Part shown: piece by piece, positions 16,358-25,674 of the stretch
Layout of the letters: each line of letters opens with the position of its first letter
Position numbering within the stretch: position 1 is the first letter of the stretch
Source of the DNA: Pseudomonadota bacterium
GTDB lineage: Bacteria; Pseudomonadota; Alphaproteobacteria; Sphingomonadales; Sphingomonadaceae
Assembly: GCA_023424095.1 (NCBI GenBank)
Contig: JAFAEG010000103.1
Location: forward strand, 1-36,918
Length of the DNA stretch: 36,918 nucleotides
Reading direction: 5' to 3'
Notes under the pieces: model-generated
Databases searched by the model: none
What the model was told of the DNA's origin: nothing
The model's input: only the letters and a program-made list of their open reading frames with translations
Program-made: the position numbers and the translations under genes

Positions 16358-19300
16358 CCGCCGACCTGCAGACCATCTTGAAAGCCGCGAAGCCGCTCAC
16401 GCTCGCGGGGGTGCCGAACGGCTTCCTGCCGTGGCTGGCCGCGGACCTCGCGCGCGCCGCGGGGAGAGCCAAGCGCGCAATGCTGATCGCGTCGGACGAA
16501 GCGGCGATGCGCGCGGTCGGCGAGGCGGCGAGCTTCTTCGCGCCGGAGCTGCAGGTGCTCACCTTCCCGGCCTGGGATTGCCTCCCCTACGACCGCTCCT
16601 CGCCCTCGCTGCGCTCCACCTCCGAACGGCTCGCGACGCTGCACGCGCTGCAGCGCAAGTCCGACAAGCCGCAGCTGCTGCTGACCACGATCAACGCCGC
16701 CTTGCAGCGCACGCTGACGCCCTTCCGGGTCCGTCAGCTCGTCGCCAGCCTCGCGCCGGGCGAGCGGATCGAGATCGAGCGGCTGGCGAGCCTGCTCGCC
16801 GCCAACGGCTATATGCGCACCGACACGGTCCGCGACCCCGGCGAATTCGCGGTGCGCGGCGGCATCGTCGACCTCTACCCCTCGGGCGAGGAGCATGGCC
16901 TGCGCCTCGATTTCTTCGGCGACGAGATCGAGACCGTCCGCCTGTTCGATCCCGCCACCCAGCGGACCACCGGCACGACCGAAGGTTTCACGCTCCTGCC
17001 CGCCTCCGAGACCCTGCTCGACGAGGAAAGCATCAAGCGCTTCCGCTCGCGCTACCGGGAGATGTTCGGCGCCAATGCGACCGGCGATCCGCTCTACCAG
17101 TCGGTCTCGGACGGCCGCCGCATCGCCGGCCTCGACCATTGGCTGCCTTTGTTCGAGGAGCGGCTGGAGACCCTGTTCGATCATCTCAATGATGACGATC
17201 TGATCGTTCGCGAATCCGGTGTGCCGAGCGCCGCCGATTCCCGCTTCGAAGCGGTCGCGGATTATTATGACAATCGCCACCGCGCCCAGACCAAGGATGC
17301 GGGCAGCTACCGTCCGCTTGAGCCGGACTCGCTCTATCTGGCGCGCAAGGAATGGGACGGCCTGATCGCCGACCGGCCCATTCATCTCACCACGCCGTTC
17401 CACGAGCCGGCCAGCGCCAGCGTCGTCGATTTCGAAGTCGACACCCCCCGCGATTTCGCGCCGGAGCGGGCGCAGGGCACCAATGTCTATGAGGCGGTCG
17501 CGGAGCATATCTCCGCGCTGAAGCGCTCCAAGCACAAGATCGTGCTGGCCAGTTATTCCGCCGGCTCGCGCGAGCGGCTGAAGAGCCTGCTCGGCGATCA
17601 TGGGGTCACCAGGCTGGAGACGCCGGAGAGCTGGCAGGAAGCGCTCGGCGCGAGCGGCCCGGCCCTCGTCGTCCTCCCGCTCGATCACGGCTTCACCACG
17701 CCGGACGTTGCCGTCCTGACCGAGCAGGACATGCTCGGCGACCGCCTCGTCCGCCGCCGCAAGCGCAAGAAGAGCCAGGACGCCTTCCTGAACGAGCTGG
17801 CGACGCTCAGCCCCGGCGACCTCGTCGTCCATGCCGAACATGGCATCGGCCGCTTCGAAGGCCTGACCCAGATCCCGGTGCAGAAGGCCCCGCACGATTG
17901 CGTCGCTTTGTCCTATGCGGGCGGCGACAAGCTCTACGTGCCCGTCGAGAATATCGACATCCTCTCGCGCTACGGTAGCGAGAGCGAGGGCGTCGCGCTC
18001 GACCGGCTTGGCGGCGAAGGCTGGCAGCGGCGCAAGTCGCGGATGAAGGAGCGCATCCGCGCGATCGCGGGTGAGCTGATGAAGGTCGCGGCCGAACGCG
18101 CCCTGCGGCCCGGCGCGGTGGCCGAGCCCGACACCGGCTATGACGCTTTCTCCGACCGTTTCCCGTTCGAGGAAACCGAAGATCAGGACCGCGCGATCGG
18201 CGACGTGGTCGGCGATCTCGGCGCGGGCAAGCCGATGGACCGATTGGTCTGCGGCGACGTCGGCTTCGGCAAGACCGAGGTCGCGCTGCGTGCGGCCTAT
18301 ATCGCCGCCATGGCCGGGCTGCAGGTCGCGATCATCGCCCCCACCACCCTGCTCGCCCGCCAGCATTACCAGAATTTCGTCGACCGTTTTCAGGGCTTTC
18401 CGATCCAGATCGGCCGCCTGTCGCGCCTCGTCACCGCCAAGGAAGCGAAGGAGACGAAGGATCTGCTCGCCGCGGGCAAGATCGACATCGTCATCGGCAC
18501 GCACGCGATCTTGGCGAAGGGCATCGAGTTCAGGAATCTCGGCCTCGTCATCGTCGACGAGGAGCAGCGTTTCGGCGTGACCCACAAGGAACGGCTGAAG
18601 GCGCTCAGGGCGGACGTGCACGTCCTCACCCTCACCGCGACGCCGATCCCGCGCACCCTGCAGATGGCGATGTCGGGCCTGCGCGAACTCAGCGTCATCC
18701 AGACGCCGCCGGTCGATCGCCTCGCGGTGCGCACCTACGTCATGCCCTGGGACCCGGTCGTGATCCGCGAGGCCCTGCTGCGCGAACATTATCGCGGTGG
18801 GCAGAGCTTCTTCGTGGTCCCGCGCATCGCCGATTTGCCGGACATTGAGCAGTTCATCCGCGAGGAGGTCCCCGAGGTCCGCTACGTCGTCGCCCATGGC
18901 CAGATGGCGCCGGGCGATGTCGAGGAGCGCATCTCCGCTTTCTACGACCGCAAATATGAGGTGCTGCTCAGCACCACGATCGTCGAGAGCGGCCTCGACA
19001 TCCCGACCGCCAATACCATGATCGTGCACCGCGCCGATCGTTTCGGCCTGGCCCAGCTCTATCAGCTGCGCGGCCGCGTCGGCCGGGCCAAGACCCGGGC
19101 CTATGCCTATTTCACCACCGAGGCGAACCGGATCGTCACCGAGACGGCGCAGAAGCGCCTGCAGGTGCTGGCCAATCTCGAAAGCCTCGGCGCCGGCTTC
19201 CAGCTCGCCACCCACGATCTCGACATTCGCGGCGCCGGCAATCTGCTCGGCGACGAGCAGTCCGGCCACATCAAGGAAGTCGGCTTCGAACTCTACCAGT

Positions 19301-19812
19301 CGATGCTGGAGGACGCGATCCTGGAGGCCAAGGCCGGCGGCATCGCCCAGACCCGCGCCCGCGATTTCTCGCCGCAGATCAATGTCGATGCGCCGATCCT
19401 GATCCCGGACGGCTATGTCCCCGATCTCGACCTGCGCATGAGCCTCTACCGCCGCCTCAACGAACTGGAACATGCGCAGGAAATCGAAGGCTTCGCTGCC
19501 GAATTGATCGACCGCTTCGGCAAGCTGCCGCCGGAAACGGACAACCTGCTGAAGGTCATCCAGATCAAGCTCAATTGCCGCAAGGCCTCGGTCGCCAAGC
19601 TGGACGCTGGGCCGAAGGGCGCTTTGGTCCAGTTTTTCAACGACAGCTTCCCCGACCTTCCGGGCCTGCTGGCCTATGTCGATCACCTCAAGGGCACGGC
19701 GAAGCTGCGCCCCGACAGCAAGCTGGTCGTCGCCCGCAACTGGCCGGACCCGGCCGCCCGCCTCAATGGCGCGCTGCAATTGTCGAAGGGCCTGGCGCGG
19801 ATCGTCGGCTGA
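16354..19812 (+). CDS. mfd: Transcription-repair coupling factor Mfd
   Basis: The 1152-residue product removes RNA polymerase stalled at lesions and recruits UvrA. The domains are in the usual order: UvrB-homology region (LTFPAWDCLPYDRSSPS, near residues 60-90, then the RGGIVDLYPSGEEHGLRLDF segment near 170), RNA-polymerase interaction domain starting DLVVHAEHGIGRFEGL (about 490), SF2 motor with GDVGFGKTEVA (about 634) and VDEEQRFG (about 735), then TATPIPRT, VESGLDIPTANT, the TRG motif, and a C-terminal UvrA-binding domain. I chose the GTG at 16354 since it overlaps the sdhE stop (GTGA) and gives the normal length. The frame is open upstream to 16018 but that part overlaps sdhE in another frame. 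Translation is probably coupled to sdhE. Confidence 0.97.
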   Translation: MTADLQTILKAAKPLTLAGVPNGFLPWLAADLARAAGRAKRAMLIASDEAAMRAVGEAASFFAPELQVLTFPAWDCLPYDRSSPSLRSTSERLATLHALQRKSDKPQLLLTTINAALQRTLTPFRVRQLVASLAPGERIEIERLASLLAANGYMRTDTVRDPGEFAVRGGIVDLYPSGEEHGLRLDFFGDEIETVRLFDPATQRTTGTTEGFTLLPASETLLDEESIKRFRSRYREMFGANATGDPLYQSVSDGRRIAGLDHWLPLFEERLETLFDHLNDDDLIVRESGVPSAADSRFEAVADYYDNRHRAQTKDAGSYRPLEPDSLYLARKEWDGLIADRPIHLTTPFHEPASASVVDFEVDTPRDFAPERAQGTNVYEAVAEHISALKRSKHKIVLASYSAGSRERLKSLLGDHGVTRLETPESWQEALGASGPALVVLPLDHGFTTPDVAVLTEQDMLGDRLVRRRKRKKSQDAFLNELATLSPGDLVVHAEHGIGRFEGLTQIPVQKAPHDCVALSYAGGDKLYVPVENIDILSRYGSESEGVALDRLGGEGWQRRKSRMKERIRAIAGELMKVAAERALRPGAVAEPDTGYDAFSDRFPFEETEDQDRAIGDVVGDLGAGKPMDRLVCGDVGFGKTEVALRAAYIAAMAGLQVAIIAPTTLLARQHYQNFVDRFQGFPIQIGRLSRLVTAKEAKETKDLLAAGKIDIVIGTHAILAKGIEFRNLGLVIVDEEQRFGVTHKERLKALRADVHVLTLTATPIPRTLQMAMSGLRELSVIQTPPVDRLAVRTYVMPWDPVVIREALLREHYRGGQSFFVVPRIADLPDIEQFIREEVPEVRYVVAHGQMAPGDVEERISAFYDRKYEVLLSTTIVESGLDIPTANTMIVHRADRFGLAQLYQLRGRVGRAKTRAYAYFTTEANRIVTETAQKRLQVLANLESLGAGFQLATHDLDIRGAGNLLGDEQSGHIKEVGFELYQSMLEDAILEAKAGGIAQTRARDFSPQINVDAPILIPDGYVPDLDLRMSLYRRLNELEHAQEIEGFAAELIDRFGKLPPETDNLLKVIQIKLNCRKASVAKLDAGPKGALVQFFNDSFPDLPGLLAYVDHLKGTAKLRPDSKLVVARNWPDPAARLNGALQLSKGLARIVG

Positions 19813-19852
19813 GCGCTGGCGCCCGGCCAGCCGCGGCGTTAGCTAGACACTG

Positions 19853-20884
19853 ATGAGCGAAGGGGGCGAGCCGCTACGGCGGCTCCACGGCATTCAGTAT
19901 CTGCGCGCGTTCGCGGCGCTGTGCGTACTGACGTTTCACGCCATCAGGCCCACTGGCGCGCCGCTCGGCTTCCTGTCGCTCGGCGTCGATCTCTTCTTCG
20001 TGCTGAGCGGCTTCCTGATGGTGGCGATCACCGACGAGAGGAGCCGGCCGCTTCCCTTCTTCCGCGACCGCTTTCTGCGTGTCGTGCCGATCTATTGGAT
20101 CGTGACCCTGTGCGCGTTGCTGATGTTCCTGTCCGGCAAGGCTGGACCACTGCAGTCCGACGCCTGGCACCTTTTCGCTTCCTTCGCCTTCATCCCTGCC
20201 CAGCATCCGTCCTCGTCCTATCTCTTCCCGCTCGTCCCGCCGGGCTGGACGCTCAATTACGAGATGCTGTTCTACACGCTCTTCGCGATGCTCCTGGTCC
20301 TGCCCCGACGGGCGCAGGTTTGGACGCTGGCCGCTTTGCTCTTCTCGGCCGTCCTGTTTGGCCGGATCGTCCAACCCGATGACCCGATCCTGCGCGCGTG
20401 GACCCACCCGATCCTGCTCGAATTTCTGGCGGGCATCTGGCTCGGTCGCGCCTGGCAGCAGGGACGGCGTCTGTGGCCGATATTGCTTGCCAGCATCCCG
20501 TTGACTGTCGCGGCTTTCTATTTGCTGACGTCCCCGGATGGTTGGTGGCACGGCCGCATCCTGGTGATCCCGATCCTGCTCGCCCTGCTCGTCGGCGTGC
20601 TCACGCTCGAGCGGCGCGGCGGCGGCATTCCGAACTGGCGCATCCCGCGCCTGCTCGGCGACGCGAGCTATTCGATCTATCTATGGCAATTCTTCGCCGT
20701 GGCCGCAGCCCGCTTCGCTCAGGTGCGCTTCGGCTTGCCGGAGCAGGCCGCACCGATCTTCATCTTCTGCACGGGGCTGGTCGGCGGAATCGTCGCCTAT
20801 TTCCTAGTCGAGCGGCCGCTGCTGAAACTGTTCGCCCGGCGGAAGCGCTATCGCCACGGCGCGCCGATCCCCGGTGGCGTCTAG
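19853..20884 (+). CDS. Acyltransferase family 3 membrane protein
   Basis: The 343-residue product has about ten hydrophobic segments and the acyltransferase-3 (OafA/ExoZ-like) pattern: LRAFAALCVLTFHA with the key His near residue 29, LSLGVDLFFVLSGFLM, FFRDRFLRVVPIYWI, and a late LLGDASYSIYLWQFF. Such enzymes O-acylate surface sugars or lipids across the inner membrane. The target (exopolysaccharide, LPS or a sphingolipid) is not evident from context. No SD is clear before the ATG. The gene starts 40 nt after mfd and might be read through from it. Its TAG stop shares CTAG with the convergent EAL gene. Confidence 0.9.
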   Translation: MSEGGEPLRRLHGIQYLRAFAALCVLTFHAIRPTGAPLGFLSLGVDLFFVLSGFLMVAITDERSRPLPFFRDRFLRVVPIYWIVTLCALLMFLSGKAGPLQSDAWHLFASFAFIPAQHPSSSYLFPLVPPGWTLNYEMLFYTLFAMLLVLPRRAQVWTLAALLFSAVLFGRIVQPDDPILRAWTHPILLEFLAGIWLGRAWQQGRRLWPILLASIPLTVAAFYLLTSPDGWWHGRILVIPILLALLVGVLTLERRGGGIPNWRIPRLLGDASYSIYLWQFFAVAAARFAQVRFGLPEQAAPIFIFCTGLVGGIVAYFLVERPLLKLFARRKRYRHGAPIPGGV

Positions 20885-22590
20885 CGATCCGCTGGCGCGC
20901 CCGAGACCAACAGCGCAAGTTCATCGCTCTTCAGCGGCTGCGCGCACAGAAAGCCCTGGTAGATCGCGCAGCCCTCGGCCGCGAGCAGGTCGCGCTGGGC
21001 CTCGGTCTCCACCCCTTCCGCGATCACCGTCAGGCCGAGCGAGCCGGCCATATCGATGACGCTGCGGACGACCACGCGGCCCTGCGGCGAGCCTTCAATG
21101 TCCTCGCACAAGCTCTTGTCGAGCTTCAGATAATCGAGCGGCAGCGCCTTCAGATAGGCAAGGCTGGAATAGCCGGTGCCGAAATCGTCGATCGCGATCT
21201 TCAGCCCGCCCGCCCGCAGCCCGGCGAGCAACGAAGCGGCGGCCGGCAAATCCTCGATCAGGCCGCTTTCGGTGACCTCGACCGTCACGCGCTCGGCCGC
21301 CACTTTGCTCTCGGCGATCATCGCCAGGAATTTCTCCGAGAAGCCCGGCTGGGCGATGTCCTGGGCGGTCACGTTCACCGCCACCCGCAAATGCGCCAGC
21401 GCCTCCGGCCAGCCGGCAGCCTGCGCCAGCGCGGTGCGCTGCACATGCTCGGACAATTGGACGAGATAATCGGATCGCTCCGCGACGCTGAACAAGGTCC
21501 CGGCGCCCAGCTCGCCATAAGAGGGGTGATTCCAGCGGGCGAGCGCCTCGACCCCGACAATCTGCCCCGTCGCCATCGCCACCTGCGGCTGAAACAGCAA
21601 TTCGATCTCGCCCGCGTCCAGCGCCCGGCGCAGATCGACCTCCAGCCGGTCGTCCCGCGCCGCTTCGGCCTCCGCCTCGGCATCGGCCAGCACGATCGCG
21701 CCGCTCTCCAGCGCTTTCGCCTCGGCCAGCGCCGCGCTCGCCCGGCGAAGCAAGGTCGCGGCCTTGTCCCCCGGCCGCGAGACAGCGATCCCGGCCCGGC
21801 TGGCGATGGTGATCGCCTGGTCGCCGAACACGAAGGGCCGCGCCAGCGCCTCGACCACATGCCCGGCCAGCAGGCGCGCATCCGCCCCCTGCGCCGGCGC
21901 CGCGAGCAGCACCGCGAACTCCGCCCCGGCGATGCGCGCGACCTTGCTGGCCGGCCCGAACGCCTCCGCCTGGCGGGAGATGCGCCGCGCGGCAGCGTGA
22001 AGCACCGAATCGCCGCTCGCTCGCCCGAACGCCAGATTGATCGCGTCGAAGCGGCTCAACGCGACCAGCAGCAGCGCCACCGGCCGGTCCTGCGCCCGCT
22101 CCCCGGTCAGCCGGTCGTTCGCCCAGGACAGCAGGGCCTGGCGGTCGCCCGCGCCGGTCAGCACATCGCGCCCGCCGCCCGGCGTTTCGACCGTCTCAGG
22201 CTCCCGTCCCTCGCCGGAAAGCCGCGCTGCATGGCGCGCCGCGAAGCGCACCGATTGCGCCAGCTGCGCCTCGCTGAACGGGCTCACCAGGAAATGCGTC
22301 GCGCCGAGCCGGTGGAAATCGTCGAGCAGGGCCTCGTCGGTCCGCGACAGCAGCACCAGCAGCGCCCCGGCATTGGCCTCGACCGTCTCGCCCAGGACCC
22401 GCACCGCCGCCATGCCCTCGTTCGCCGCGCCGCGCGCGTCGACCAACGCCACCGCCGCGCCCGAGGCGAGGAAGCGCGCTTCCGCCTGATCCGTGCGGCG
22501 CGCGGTCACGGGGCTCCAGCCGGCCGTCTCCGCCGCCTTCACGAGCTCGCTTTGCTGCCGGAAGGACAGGATGAAGAGCATTGCGGCCAT
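20881..22590 (-). CDS. EAL-domain c-di-GMP phosphodiesterase with degenerate GGDEF and receiver-like N-terminus
   Basis: The 569-residue product has three parts. Residues 1-120 look like a receiver-type alpha/beta domain (LVDARGA at 49-55 where the phospho-acceptor Asp would lie) but other receiver residues are unclear. Residues ~140-300 are a GGDEF domain whose active site reads A-G-A-E-F (221-225) instead of GGDEF/GGEEF, so cyclase activity is unlikely. Residues ~315-560 are an EAL domain with the catalytic set in place: E348 (VEAL), N406, E441, D468-D469 (IDDFGTGYSSL), K492, E525 and Q545. So it probably hydrolyses c-di-GMP, perhaps with the GGDEF part as a GTP sensor. There is no membrane segment. 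I chose the ATG at 22590. 22581 is an alternative, and neither has a good SD. Confidence 0.9.
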   Translation of the reverse strand: MAAMLFILSFRQQSELVKAAETAGWSPVTARRTDQAEARFLASGAAVALVDARGAANEGMAAVRVLGETVEANAGALLVLLSRTDEALLDDFHRLGATHFLVSPFSEAQLAQSVRFAARHAARLSGEGREPETVETPGGGRDVLTGAGDRQALLSWANDRLTGERAQDRPVALLLVALSRFDAINLAFGRASGDSVLHAAARRISRQAEAFGPASKVARIAGAEFAVLLAAPAQGADARLLAGHVVEALARPFVFGDQAITIASRAGIAVSRPGDKAATLLRRASAALAEAKALESGAIVLADAEAEAEAARDDRLEVDLRRALDAGEIELLFQPQVAMATGQIVGVEALARWNHPSYGELGAGTLFSVAERSDYLVQLSEHVQRTALAQAAGWPEALAHLRVAVNVTAQDIAQPGFSEKFLAMIAESKVAAERVTVEVTESGLIEDLPAAASLLAGLRAGGLKIAIDDFGTGYSSLAYLKALPLDYLKLDKSLCEDIEGSPQGRVVVRSVIDMAGSLGLTVIAEGVETEAQRDLLAAEGCAIYQGFLCAQPLKSDELALLVSGAPADR

Positions 22591-22705
22591 CGGGCGGGTT
22601 CTAGCCGTGCGCCGGGGCGTCGCCAACTGTCCCCACAGCGTCCCCCGCCCCGCCGCGGCACAGCTCACGCTTGCGAGCCTTCGCTCCGCCCCCTAGCGTG
22701 TCGGC

Positions 22706-23485
22706 ATGACGCGCGTGAGCGAGAAACTGGCGCTGGTCGCCTCCGCGGCCAAACCTGCCCGCGTCGCCGAAAAATTGCTGCGCGAGCGCTATGATTTCGT
22801 CGCGCCGGAAGAGGCCGACCTGATCATCGCCTTGGGCGGCGACGGCTTCATGCTACAGACCCTGCACGACATGCTGGCACGGCAGAAATTGTGCCCCGTC
22901 TTCGGCATCAACCGCGGCACGGTCGGCTTCCTGATGAACGAATGGCGGCTGGACGGGCTGCGCGAACGGATCGAGCGGGCCAAGGCCTTCTCCGTCGCGC
23001 CGCTGGAGATGGTCGCGCACCGGCTCAATGGCGAGGAAGTGCGGCATCCGGCGATCAACGAAGTCAGCCTGCTGCGCGAAACCCGGCAGACCGCCTGGAT
23101 CGAAGTGTCGGTGAACGGCCGCGTCGTCGTCTCGCAACTGGTCTGCGACGGCGTGCTGGTGGCGACGCCCGCCGGCTCGACCGCTTATAATTATTCCGCG
23201 CACGGCCCGATCCTGCCGCTGAACTCCAAACTGGTCGCCTTGACCCCGATCAGCCCGTTCCGCCCGCGGCGCTGGCGCGGCGCGCTGATCCCTGACGAAA
23301 CCCGCATCGCCTTTCGGGTGCTCGACCCCAAGAAGCGGCCGGTTTCCGCCGTCGCCGACCAGCTGGAAGTGCGCGACATCGATCGCGTCGAGGTGGTGAT
23401 CGATCGCAGCCGCGCACTCACGCTCATGTTCGATCCGGAGCACGCTCTCGACGAGCGAATTACGATGGAGCAATTTGCCTCCTAA
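22706..23485 (+). CDS. nadK: NAD kinase
   Basis: The 259-residue product makes NADP+ from NAD+ and ATP. It has the family signatures: LGGDGFML with GGDG at 44-47, the INRGTVGFLMN segment, NE at 118-119 and DGVLVATPAGSTAYNYSAHGPI (about 148-169). Length and pattern fit the short alphaproteobacterial type. It is cytosolic. The gene diverges from the EAL gene across 115 nt and precedes tRNA-Asn on the same strand by 54 nt, which holds a separate promoter. Confidence 0.96.
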   Translation: MTRVSEKLALVASAAKPARVAEKLLRERYDFVAPEEADLIIALGGDGFMLQTLHDMLARQKLCPVFGINRGTVGFLMNEWRLDGLRERIERAKAFSVAPLEMVAHRLNGEEVRHPAINEVSLLRETRQTAWIEVSVNGRVVVSQLVCDGVLVATPAGSTAYNYSAHGPILPLNSKLVALTPISPFRPRRWRGALIPDETRIAFRVLDPKKRPVSAVADQLEVRDIDRVEVVIDRSRALTLMFDPEHALDERITMEQFAS

Positions 23486-23489
23486 GCCC

Positions 23490-23517
23490 TTGCGGACGCG
23501 GATCAGGCTGGTATAGG
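23490..23517 (+). promoter_or_regulatory. Sigma-70-like promoter for tRNA-Asn
   Basis: TTGCGG (23490-23495) and TATAGG (23512-23517) are separated by 16 nt. The expected start of transcription, near 23524, would leave a leader of about 16 nt before the tRNA, which is usual for a tRNA gene. Confidence 0.5.
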
Positions 23518-23539
23518 CGCGCTTCGCTCGTAAGGCTGT

Positions 23540-23614
23540 TCCCCGATAGCTCAGCGGTAGAGTAGGTGACTGTTAATCACTTGGTCGTTGGTTCGAATCC
23601 AACTCGGGGAGCCA
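23540..23614 (+). tRNA. tRNA-Asn (GTT anticodon)
   Basis: The 75-nt sequence folds as a full cloverleaf. The acceptor stem is TCCCCGA with TCGGGGA, the D arm GCTC..GAGT, and the anticodon stem GGTGA/TCACT with loop CTGTTAA, so the anticodon is GTT (23572-23574). The T arm contains GGTTCGAATCC. The discriminator is G and CCA is encoded (23612-23614). Confidence 0.97.
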
Positions 23615-23634
23615 CTTTTCGGCGGTAGATAGCA

Positions 23635-23670
23635 AAACGGGCAGGCGCACGAAGGTGCTCCTGCCCGTTT
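23635..23670. terminator. Strong hairpin after tRNA-Asn, probably a bidirectional terminator
   Basis: AAACGGGCAGG (23635-23645) pairs perfectly with CCTGCCCGTTT (23660-23670). After one mismatch, GCAC pairs with GTGC around a GAAG loop, for 15 bp in all. The T-rich ends lie in the stem (GTTT / GTTTT), so it can work in both directions: for the tRNA on plus and for the membrane-protein gene on minus. Confidence 0.75.
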
Positions 23671-23685
23671 GCTTTGGTACGCCCG

Positions 23686-24363
23686 TCAGGCCGGTTCGTA
23701 GGTCGCCCGAGCAGCCGCTGATGTCGCATCATGGCCAGTGGGTCCCGTCGGACGCTGCGCATCGACCGGGGCGCCGGCCAGATCGGTGGCATTCTTGCCG
23801 CTGGCCGTTCCCGCGACCGGGCTGATATCGCCCGCGGCCGCGCCGCCGGCCTTGCCCGCGAACGCGCTGGCCACCACACCCGCGCCGCGCGCTGCCTGCA
23901 CGCCGCCCGGAAAGCCCGATCGGTCGGAATAGTCGCGTTTCTCGCCCTTCCCTTCCTTCGTCTCCGCGCTCAGCTTGGCGGCGACGAGCGCGTCGACCAG
24001 GGCTATGCCGGCGACCGCGGCGATCGCGAACCAGACGCGCCGGTCCCGCCGGCCGTCCGGCCCGCGCTTTGCTGCGACCGCAAGCGTGCCGATATCGACC
24101 AGGTCGCCCGCCACGCGGCTCCACATTGCCGGCACCGGATAGACCGAATGCGCGCCGACTCCGGCCGCGACTTCGCGCGCGCCATAAGCGCGCACCAGGC
24201 CGCTATGCTTCTCGTCCATGCCGACCGCCCGCGCGGTGCCTTTCGGCGCGAGCAATTCCGCCGCGCCGATGGCGAAGCTCGCCCAGCCGAGCGCACGGGA
24301 TGCGCGCATCGCCGGGGTCATCGAACGGGTGAAATTAGGCCCCGACAAGGTCGCCGCGCGCAT
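23686..24363 (-). CDS. Small membrane protein cotranscribed with a zinc alcohol dehydrogenase
   Basis: The 225-residue product has three or four hydrophobic helices (about 24-40, 61-78, 84-98, 110-130), and the segments SRALGWASFAIGAAELLAP, GLVRAYGAREVAAGVG and WSRVAGDLVDIGTLA resemble a membrane region seen beside alcohol dehydrogenases or in 'cyclase/dehydrase' neighbours of alphaproteobacteria. The last ~95 residues are hydrophilic and low-complexity. Its start overlaps the dehydrogenase 3' end by 29 nt. The ATG at 24363 has an excellent SD (AGGAG 7 nt away), which decides the start. No biochemical role is known to me. Confidence 0.78.
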   Translation of the reverse strand: MRAATLSGPNFTRSMTPAMRASRALGWASFAIGAAELLAPKGTARAVGMDEKHSGLVRAYGAREVAAGVGAHSVYPVPAMWSRVAGDLVDIGTLAVAAKRGPDGRRDRRVWFAIAAVAGIALVDALVAAKLSAETKEGKGEKRDYSDRSGFPGGVQAARGAGVVASAFAGKAGGAAAGDISPVAGTASGKNATDLAGAPVDAQRPTGPTGHDATSAAARATYEPA

Positions 24364-25561
24364 CGTGCTTCTCCTCTTGCTTGCTCTGGCCCGGCTTCAG
24401 CACCGTCTTGATGCAGCCGTCCTGCTTGTTCCTGAAAGTCCGGTACATGCCGGGACCTTCCTCCAGCGGCACCTCGTGGGTGACGATGAAACTGGGGTCG
24501 ATCTTCCCCTCCTCGATCAGCGAGAGCAGATGATCGGTCCAGCGGGCGACATGGGTCTGGCCCATCCGGAAGGTCAGCCCCTTCTGCATCGCCATGCCGA
24601 AGTTCAACTTGTCGATCAGCCCGCCATAGACGCCGGGGATGGAGACGATCCCGCCCGGCCGGCACTGGTAGAAGATCTCACGCAACACATGCGCCCGATC
24701 GGTCGCCATCAGGCTGAGCTGGAAGGCCCGGTCGAGCATCGAATCGAAGGTCAGGGTGGCGTGCGCCTCCATGCCGACCGCGTCGATACATTTGTCGGGA
24801 CCCTTGTTGTCGGTCAGCTCGCGCAACCGCTCGTTGACGCTCTCATGCTCCGGGTTGATCCCGATCGCGCCGGCGGCGACGCCCATCTGCAGTCGCTCCG
24901 GCACGCGCTCGATCAGGATCACCTGCTTCGCGCCCAGCATGATCGCGCTGCGCACCGCGAATTGACCGACCGCGCCGCCGCCCCAGATGGCGACGGTGTC
25001 GGTCGGCTCGATGTCGCATTGCGCCGCCGCCTGCCAGCCGGTCGGGAAGACATCCGACAGGAACAGCAATTGCTCGTCGCCGAGCGAGCTTTCGTTGACG
25101 TTGATGTGGGTCGTGTCGGCGAACGGGACACGCAGATAATCGGCCTGGCCGCCCGCATAGCCTCCAGTCAGCTGGCTGTAGCCGAACAGGCCCGCGGTGG
25201 CATGACCGAACACCTTCTCGGCCATTTCCTTGTTACGATTGGACCGCTGGCAGACCGAATAATTGCCGCGCCGGCACTGGTCGCAATCGCCGCAATAGAT
25301 GGTGAAGGGGATGACGACACGGTCGCCGGCCTTCAGTTTCTTCACATCCTTGCCGACCTCGACGACCTCGCCCATCGTCTCGTGGCCCATGATGTCACCC
25401 GGCTTCATGCCCGGAATGAAATTGTGAAACAGGTGCAGGTCAGAGCCACAGATCGCGCAGCTCGTCACCTTGATGATCGCGTCGCCGCCATCTTCGATTT
25501 CGGGGTCGGGCACAGTATCGTGCCTGATGTCTTCCTTGCCGTGCCAGACGAGGGCTTTCAT
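24335..25561 (-). CDS. Zinc-dependent medium-chain alcohol dehydrogenase (formaldehyde-dehydrogenase-like)
   Basis: The 408-residue product is an MDR-family dehydrogenase. Catalytic zinc ligands are in place at C38 (ICGSDLH) and H60-E61 (GHE), and the structural-zinc cysteines are C90, C93, C96 and C104. A Rossmann GGGAVGQFA motif lies near residue 197. The long loop after the structural zinc (NKEMAEKVFGHATAGLFGYSQLTGGYAGGQADYLRVP) marks the glutathione-independent formaldehyde dehydrogenase-like subgroup. The natural substrate is not certain. The ATG at 25561 has GGAAGG 9 nt upstream. The gene diverges from the hemerythrin gene across 175 nt and overlaps the membrane-protein gene. Confidence 0.93.
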   Translation of the reverse strand: MKALVWHGKEDIRHDTVPDPEIEDGGDAIIKVTSCAICGSDLHLFHNFIPGMKPGDIMGHETMGEVVEVGKDVKKLKAGDRVVIPFTIYCGDCDQCRRGNYSVCQRSNRNKEMAEKVFGHATAGLFGYSQLTGGYAGGQADYLRVPFADTTHINVNESSLGDEQLLFLSDVFPTGWQAAAQCDIEPTDTVAIWGGGAVGQFAVRSAIMLGAKQVILIERVPERLQMGVAAGAIGINPEHESVNERLRELTDNKGPDKCIDAVGMEAHATLTFDSMLDRAFQLSLMATDRAHVLREIFYQCRPGGIVSIPGVYGGLIDKLNFGMAMQKGLTFRMGQTHVARWTDHLLSLIEEGKIDPSFIVTHEVPLEEGPGMYRTFRNKQDGCIKTVLKPGQSKQEEKHDARGDLVGA

Positions 25562-25674
25562 TGATCCGGCCTTCCGTGTTCGGTGGGGGTATGCGGCCGA
25601 AACCAGCCGGGGGCCCGGAAGGTTGCGAACAAAATTTCTTGTTAATTTGGATTAGGTTGCGTCGAAACACGGCG

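Noticed and set aside
16327..19779. Open frame of 1150 codons opposite mfd
   Set aside because: Antisense of an unmistakable Mfd. GC-rich codon use leaves the other strand open and the translation shows no family.
23540..23614. tRNA-Asn as an integration site for a mobile element
   Set aside because: No integrase, direct repeat of the tRNA end or foreign-looking cargo is present on either side.
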